Source: Ricordea florida (lineage: Eukaryota > Cnidaria > Anthozoa > Corallimorpharia > Ricordeidae). Taken from it: a stretch of DNA of 64,000 nt. Under the pieces are notes generated by a model that searched no databases, was not told the origin of the DNA, and saw nothing but the letters and a program-made list of their open reading frames with translations. The first letter of the stretch is position 1. Every line of letters starts with the position of its first letter. The stretch lies in NCBI GenBank assembly GCA_949710005.1, contig OX453282.1:19702561-19766560 (forward strand), written 5' to 3'. Made by a program: the position numbers and the translations under genes. This document shows positions 57,231 through 64,000 of the stretch, piece by piece.

Positions 57231-60200
57231 TTGACACGTAATGTTTAAAACAGTCTCAAGACACGCCTCACATGCCGGGAGTATCTAGATGAGCTAGAGG
57301 AGAAAAAGAGATTAAAAACTTTTTGGGTGCTTAGGCACATCTGAAACGCCGCATACGCAATTTAGGTTTTAGCCACGTAATGAGCGCGTGTTCTCCTCTG
57401 GTTTATCAAAATACGTTGCTCTTCTGTGGGGCTTGTTCTACAACTGCGGGGACATAACATCTCAAAGGGCGATTTCTTCAACTCTTCAACGCAAAGAAAA
57501 AACACATAACAAACAAAAATCATTCAAGACATTTTTACATTTTTTACAAGCCTCTAGTCTCTGTTTTCTTTCCCTTAAATTCAAACGTACCCTCCTAAAA
57601 ATTTTTAGCACGAAAAATCAAGGGTTAGAACTCTACCCGAAAAAATTAATTCCCAAGGGAACCAGTCTCTCTTTGTTGAACTCTGTTAAGTATGCTAATT
57701 AGTAACGTCACCATAAACAATGGAGGCCTGTTAATTACACTTCTTTTTAACTGACAAATAAAACAAGAAACAAAACATTGCTGTTTTATCAATTTTTTTT
57801 AGGTTCCACGTGAAAATGCCTCTCGAGACAGTACGCCCTTCTTAAAAGACAGGAGTCATGGTGTTTACTTCTGGTCAAAGACAAGAATCTAGTTAATGAC
57901 TTCAAAGGTAGAAATTTTTATTGAAGTTGTTTTGTGAAACTTGAAGAGGAACTTTATTAAGCAAACCATGATGCTAGTCAAGGCTAGTATTATCTATGGC
58001 GCGGCCAGTAAAAATGTGCAGCGCCCTTGAAGCTGCATAATTTAACACGCACGAAGCAAAGATACCCGCCCATATCCAAGTAGCGGAAAGGTTTTGTTTT
58101 GATTGGACGCAGCTTTTCCTTGGATCACGAGAATAAGTCATACGGACTATTTACCATGTTTACCTTTATTCTGGAGACCGTCGTGTGCATACACATCTAC
58201 AATACACTGCACGAAAAAATGGATTTAAACAGGTTTGCAACAGAAGTAAATATGATGCAAATTTAGCCCTCTAAATTTGACCAAAATTATCACCAGAAGT
58301 AATTATGATGCAAACACAGATGTTTATTCTGTTGAAATTACGTGCAAATACGATGTAAACCTTAAATCTACTTTATATTTGCTTCGTATTTGATACCTCC
58401 GTAAATCAACAAATCCGGTGTACATTTACTCCAGATTTGTTCTCTGTGGAAAAAAAATGTTTGCTTTCTGCAAAAATCTAAGCAAACATGTTGCAAATTT
58501 ATATGTACGCATCACTGTTTTCCAACGTTTACCCAAACTACATCCAAAAACGTTCGCGTACGTTTTACTCATGTAGCATGTGCAAATATTTACTTTTGGA
58601 CAAAATTTGCATTACTTCCAAATAACCAGATTTGCCAGTGTTTTTGCACATTTGCTTTCGGCATACTGATAGTATTCGTTATGATGAGGGATGAACGTTC
58701 GAAACGCCATCTTTTTGACGTGACAATGTCAGCCTAGTTGACTAAACAATTTTCCAACTTCCACTCCGCATCTGACAGAGCATCAGTCCACTTTAAAGGA
58801 AAAGTAACCTCTTAACAAATTTTGACCATGAACTGAGGAATTGCAAAGGCAATAAAGAAAGGAAAGAAGGGTAATCTAAAGTGTGTATAATGAACACAAG
58901 TCATGGGGTGGATAAAGATCCCCCCTGAAAGCATAAACTTTATTTCCAAGAGAATTTGGAATTAACACTATTTTACATCAGTTCAATTATAGCATGTGAT
59001 AGAAAATACAATCAATCAGAGTACAGATCAACTAGTTGACGGTTTTTTAAAGAATCGGTTTGAGCAATGTCACCGCCAAATTTTTCCACTCGCATTTATT
59101 AGTCTTGTCTTGTATTTTCTTTAAAACACTGCATTACACTAAAAAAGAGTGACATTGGGTAAGCCATTCAAACAATTTTTCTTTCCAAAACGTAGAAAGC
59201 ACGTCAGCAAGATAACGAAGTTTTACTAAATTTCAACGAATTAGTAAAAAATAAAGATAAATTCAAGTTTAAGGTAAAAATGATCTTAAGAAACTTGAGA
59301 ATTATGCACTATGAAACCACACTTATTGACGTACTAGCAACAGTCATGTCTCTGTTCTTGTCACACAAAATTCAAGATTTGAATTAGCTTTTGTACTAAG
59401 TAATGGTAGGTACTAGCTCAAAGTACACGAAAGAACAATGAACAGTAACTAGTTGTTTGATTACAATGTAGCCTTCTCCTTTGGCAAAGTCCACTGTGAC
59501 TTGGCATGATATATTTACTAGACTGGACTAAGGTACCATTCATATTACCACATGCTCATCATGCACATGAGCTCCTCTATTTGCCGTACACTGTCCTTTC
59601 CCAGTCAGTTCTCTTAGGGCTTCGGTTCATTCACAACAGCGTTTTTTTCCCTCCCACCCACCTTTTGCTCTGACTGGAACCTTTGTTTAGCTCTTTCGAT
59701 TATCAATTATGTTCACTATATATTTAGCATGACTAGAATGTATTTCAAGCAGATCATTATTTTATTCTTCTACATCTAAATGTATGTTAAAGATTAATCA
59801 TTTATATTATGGTGTTATACTGGACTAGGTCTTATTCCTTCATTAAGTTCCTGGGATGTGAAACTACTGTCTTGCTTCCCAATAAAAGTAGTGGCAGGGA
59901 AGTGTAACCCCTAGCTGCACTTTACCCCACAGTAAGGCTTAGCCCTTGGAGACAGGTCTGGAAAAATGTCCACTCCAGGGTGTGGACCCCCAGTCACACC
60001 TGATCTGTACTCCACCCAGAATGGCCACCGCTCCTGGTTCCCCTTAGTTCCTAGTGACTGGGGGATATGGGCCTCACCCCCAGAGACTACCAGGACTCCT
60101 GTGTAGGGTGGCTTTCCCCAGTACCACTCAATCTTGTTTCCCCCCAGGAGGGCTTCTCTCCTGGTCCCCTTACCCCTAGATTTAAGTGCTTCCCTGCCAC

Positions 60201-60709
60201 CAGAGTTTTGCCCATTACCTATTGTGTGTTTTCTGCGTGGTACCTGGCATAGAGCCTTTATGCAAAAACACTGCAAATTGGAAGAGTCTATTAACTCAGT
60301 CATTAAAAAATGATAACTACAGTGTTCATGTAGTGCTACTGTTGCCATGGCCAAAATCTTAAAAGAAGAAAGAAAATCATAAGAGCACAACATGCTAAAT
60401 CCTTTGTTAGAAGTCTTCCAGTCTAGACCAAAACTGATCCCAATACAAAAAAGCTATCTAGTTTGTGAGTGCTGATACACCAGGGATTCACCATCAGGTC
60501 TTGACACCTCATTTCACTGCCATTTTAAATAAGTAAAGTGATGTTCAGCAGTGATTAAAAGCAATAGAACCAGATCCACTCTCCATCATGTCTTTTGGGA
60601 TCCAGAGCTTCTCTTTCAAATGACCCACACGGGAATGGTATTTACTGCAGAAATAACATGGTCCATGACCAAAACTTGTCGCCCATTATTTGTATTCACT
60701 ACAAAGTTT
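57231..60709. other. No gene recognised
   Basis: Non-coding. A GC-richer patch at 59890-60230 gives long but unconvincing frames. Around 58230-58640 'gatgcaaattta' type words recur loosely. Confidence 0.4.
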
Positions 60710-61060
60710 GCTTCGGCTAACTTAACAGATGAAACATCTGTCCTGTCCCGTTTCCGGTGCACTGCCTAAAGATGAAAACATCTGGGCAACTACAAGCTTC
60801 CACCTACTTTGCAGTCAACACACACTTGTGAAATTTAAGTGATTGACCAATGTTGAGTTTAGCCTTTGGTATTTACCTTTCTAATCATGATGATTTCATA
60901 CAGTGAGTCTGGAAAAATTACTACCTCCGCCAATCATTGAATTTACCTTACAAGGGAAGCTTCCGCTAACTTAACAGATGAAACATCTGTCCTGTTCCGT
61001 TTCCGGTGCGCTGCCTAAAGATGAAAACATCTGGGCAACTACAAGCTTCCACCTACTATA
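60710..61060. repeat. Direct repeat pair of ~103 bp, offset 249 bp
   Basis: 60710-60812 and 60959-61060 share GCTAACTTAACAGATGAAAC through CAAGCTTCCACCTACT with few changes. Confidence 0.75.
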
Positions 61061-62109
61061 TATGTAAGGAAAACTGAATTTAAGGTAAATATTTCACCAT
61101 CACTTTTCTGTAGTTCCAAGCTCGCAAAGGAGGTCATTTGAAAAAAGAAACCCTGTTAGTATGACCAGAAACAGTGGTTTTGGCTTTCAATTGAGCCTGA
61201 AGTAAATAACAATTCTCCCACAGAATGTGAAATCCTTACTTGTGCAGTAAAATATGTCGTACAATAGTCAAATCCACATTATTAATTCAAATTTATAGCC
61301 AGGTCATTTTAAAAACAGAAGAAAATAACCTAAGATCGAACAGAGTGGACTTGGCTTTCAGTCAAGCTAAAGCAAAACTTCAGTAACTTATCAGTAATTT
61401 TATTAGAAAGCTATTTTTTTAAAATAAAGGTCTCAATATTAAAATCATTAAAACACTTTTACCCTTTAAGCCCCAATATCCAAAGACAAAATTTCCCTAA
61501 TAATCTCCACGCATTAATTGAGAGAATTAACTTGTTGAAAGATGAAACCCTTCTCCTTGTGGTGTTTATTTTGTTGTCATAATCTTTCCTTTAATGAAGT
61601 AATGATGTTGTGACGGGAAAACTGTTTTGGGTGATTCTTGGGGCTTAAAGGGTTTGTAGCCCTGCCACAGTGTCCTTGACAGTGTGATATAAAGTTTTAG
61701 TTAGTGGTGGTATGACAACCAATAGAGAGAAGGAGTATGATGTCACTTTACCATGGTAGCAACATTTCTGGATCACAACAGTGGGGAGCTTAAGCAACAA
61801 CCATAGCGATGGCAACGAATGGCAAAAAAGAAATCAGTTTATTATATAAACACCAATGAAATACTAGGTGAGCTTTCTTGCAAAAACCTGATATCTTCAC
61901 AGGTGAAAATAACATGTTATCTTCACATGTGAAAATATCACCTTTGCTATGGCTAGATAATAAATTGGGCCTTTCACAAAACTGTTAAAGTGAAATGGTT
62001 TGGTATTTCATTGGTGTTTACATAATAAATAGGACATTACATGGCCGCTTGGAGATACAAAATTTCTCTTCTTGTTCAACAGTTGAAGAGAAATGTCTTA
62101 TCTCTGCAC

Positions 62110-62136
62110 AGTAGGGACCTGTGCGGAAATCTTACC
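62110..62136. repeat. Solo end of the MITE family
   Basis: AGTAGGGACCTGTGCGGAAAT then CTTACC, matching one terminus of the 56 kb copies without a partner end nearby. Confidence 0.6.
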
Positions 62137-62440
62137 CTTAATTTTGCTGACGCACCCATTTCATTGTAAACATGGTGTAAACAAATGACGTTCCTACCCT
62201 TTCACGAAGATGTAGAGCATGCCATTTAGCGTAATACTTCCTCGCAAGATGGAGCAATCTTTCATTCTTCGCTAAGGTCATCGCTCGCTCATCTTCAAGT
62301 GCTAACAAAGCTTTTCTTCTTTTATCTTCTTTGTTCGCCGCCCTGGCCTTTCTCTTTCGCTTTCTTCTTTCGTTCTGCATTGCTGCTCTTTCTTTATGGG
62401 TATTCTTTCTCCAAGAAAATGGCTGGTTTGTCTTAATTAA

Positions 62441-62541
62441 CAATTATTCGCCTCAGGCTCAGTGATTATCGGTGAATATTCACCGAGACGAAGTCGAGGT
62501 GAATATTCATCGATAATCACTGAGCCTGAGGCGAATAATTG
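62441..62541. mobile_element. Fold-back element, near-perfect 101-bp palindrome
   Basis: CAATTATTCGCCTCAGGCTC at one end is the exact complement of the other end; arms meet around GAGACGAAGTCGAGG. Directly abuts the next MITE. Confidence 0.75.
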
Positions 62542-62741
62542 TTTTAGTATAAATACATAGGTGATTATTTCAAAAAAAGAAAAAAGCATTGTACAACACG
62601 AAAAAATTATATTTCATCAAAAGCGCGCGAACGACTGGCAGCCATTTTGTTCGTCGAGGTGATTATCGGCTGATAATCCGAGATAGCGAACCAATCAGAG
62701 CGCGCGGTTTTGTATAATCACCTGAGTATTTATACTAATAA
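62542..62741. mobile_element. MITE with AGTATAAATAC ends
   Basis: The inverted ends TTAGTATAAATACATAGGTG and, on the right, CACCTGAGTATTTATACTAA enclose GC-rich sequence with CCAATCAGAGCGCGCGG. Confidence 0.7.
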
Positions 62742-64000
62742 TATTTATACGCTGCTTATTGCTGCCGTCCATATTTCCCGCCTCAGAGCCTTTTCCCGCG
62801 TAAAATTGGGTCAGCAATGATGCTCAATTAGATAATTATTTCATTTATGACACGCGAAATCTCCATAACGGGTGAAACTTTGGCTTGGTTGGATTAATTG
62901 ATACCTTTTAGGGAATGTAATCGTTCATCAACGACTTAATTTGTCCAACAATTCCAACATTTGACATATTTTACTCTGTAATACAATAGCTCTTACACAT
63001 TTCAAGGAGCCAGGATGTGTTCTTTAATTTATATTAACTTTTGCATAGATTTTAACATGATAGAAGAAATTGTGTGCACTAAAACTGGTCTGAAAAAGAT
63101 TATGCATAGGCTTTATGTCAAACCTGTGCATTAATAATCAAGTTATAAGAAAATATTCCAAGGGTAGGGTGACTCCTGATGTAATTTTAATAAATTCATT
63201 TGATCCTGTTAGCCCTTAAACCAAACAAAAAATAACTATAAGTTTCCAAACCCTGGGCCTTTTAAAATACTTCAAAAAATTGAATTCCAGCCCTTTCAAA
63301 TACCTGAAGCCTGATTGTGTATAAAGGAGATATCGTTCACTTCTCCTCCGTCTGCTCCAGTCCTTTATCAGAGGCAACTGGAGCATTGTTCTGGCACCCA
63401 TTCACAATGCACGGAGTACATTTTTCAGTTAAAATGTATGTGGGTTTGTTTCATTCTTGACTGAAAATAGATTACTATGAGCAGGGTACTTTTTTGCCAA
63501 GATCACCTAATTGGATTTGAGTAAGATAGATGCAAGGTAGGTTTCAAGAACTGAAAATCGTTCCAAGCCCACAATTTGGCAACATCACCCCCCCCCCCCC
63601 AACACACACCACGGCTACCTTCTCACCCCTGGTCTGCAACCCCATTCACATAAGGAAACAAGAAATCACTACATTCAGTTTCTGTTGAATAGGTTGAATT
63701 TATTATCACCAGATCATGATCATAACAATAAATACACATGTATAGACTAAACATATTATTATTCACTCAAAATATTTCCCCAATTCTGATTGGCTAAAAG
63801 CACATGTTTAATTCACCATAACCAGTTAATGATGACCAAATTTAGAAAAATTTTGTGTTTAATGAGAAATGATGTCAAAAATGTAGCCTACAGGTTAATG
63901 AACAGTTAACTGAGAAGACCTGGGGACAAGGTTGAGTTGCTTTGGTTGTGAAAAAAAAAATTGCCGACACTTCACCCGTTTCCAGAGTAATAACTACTGC
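62742..64000. other. No gene recognised
   Basis: AT-rich intergenic DNA with a C14 run near 63586-63600; nothing else recognisable. Confidence 0.4.

Noticed and set aside
58683..58715. Second hammerhead-like sequence (TGATGAGGGATGAACGTTCG followed by AAAC)
   Set aside because: The first core base is wrong, stem II can only form three weak pairs and no stem I is visible.
59911..60393. 160-aa minus-strand frame
   Set aside because: It spans a GC-rich patch, has no recognisable domain or splice context and looks like chance openness.

Overview
The window is animal (anthozoan, most likely stony coral) genomic DNA. The clearest host marker is a GFP-like fluorescent-protein gene on the minus strand (three coding exons, 41265-43058) whose chromophore triplet reads His-Tyr-Gly. 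Around it lie decayed LINEs, a hAT transposon, several MITE families, a SWIM-zinc-finger (MULE-related) pseudogene and a tyrosine-recombinase pseudogene. Introns with GT/AG borders, TATA-type promoters and microsatellites confirm a eukaryotic nuclear genome.

Two complete Polinton/Maverick-type elements (integrated virus-like DNA transposons) dominate positions 3.7-37.8 kb. Element 1 (E1, 3737-19626, 15.9 kb, capsid genes on the minus strand) and element 2 (E2, 23155-37813, 14.7 kb, capsid genes on the plus strand) face each other head to head, polymerase ends inward, 3.5 kb apart. Each has long terminal inverted repeats starting AGAGAG and a perfect target-site direct repeat (TCTGT and CACTG, each extendable by one A). 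They share one gene order: protein-primed family B DNA polymerase, DDE integrase, double-jelly-roll major capsid protein, packaging ATPase, a run of small membrane-segment proteins, a coiled-coil membrane protein, a tail-anchored ~520-residue protein, a penton-like minor capsid protein and a CxH/CxxC repeat protein at the far terminus. No adenain-type maturation protease was recognised in either. Almost every reading frame is intact; the exception in each is the polymerase, broken by a one-base frame change in an A8 run in E1 and by one in-frame TAA in E2. E1 also has three accessory genes that E2 lacks.

The two elements share unusual non-coding structure: a 195-bp intergenic block with an 82-bp identical core, a recurring TTTAAAGATTTCTTAC promoter-like box, dispersed GC-rich hairpins with three-base loops (some inside coding sequence) and paired 10-bp palindromes next to the penton gene. 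The terminal repeats contain the start codons of both terminal genes.

Insertions are layered. E2 sits inside a hAT element (ends 21023 and 38313), and that hAT transposase relic also carries a 153-bp MITE with an 8-bp target duplication. Downstream of 38.3 kb are a possible small secreted protein gene (39975-40313), the fluorescent-protein gene with a LINE and inverted duplications upstream of it, an inverted-repeat-flanked block (47.8-51.6 kb) with the SWIM pseudogene and a hammerhead-ribozyme-like motif, and then mostly non-coding repeat-rich DNA to 64 kb.
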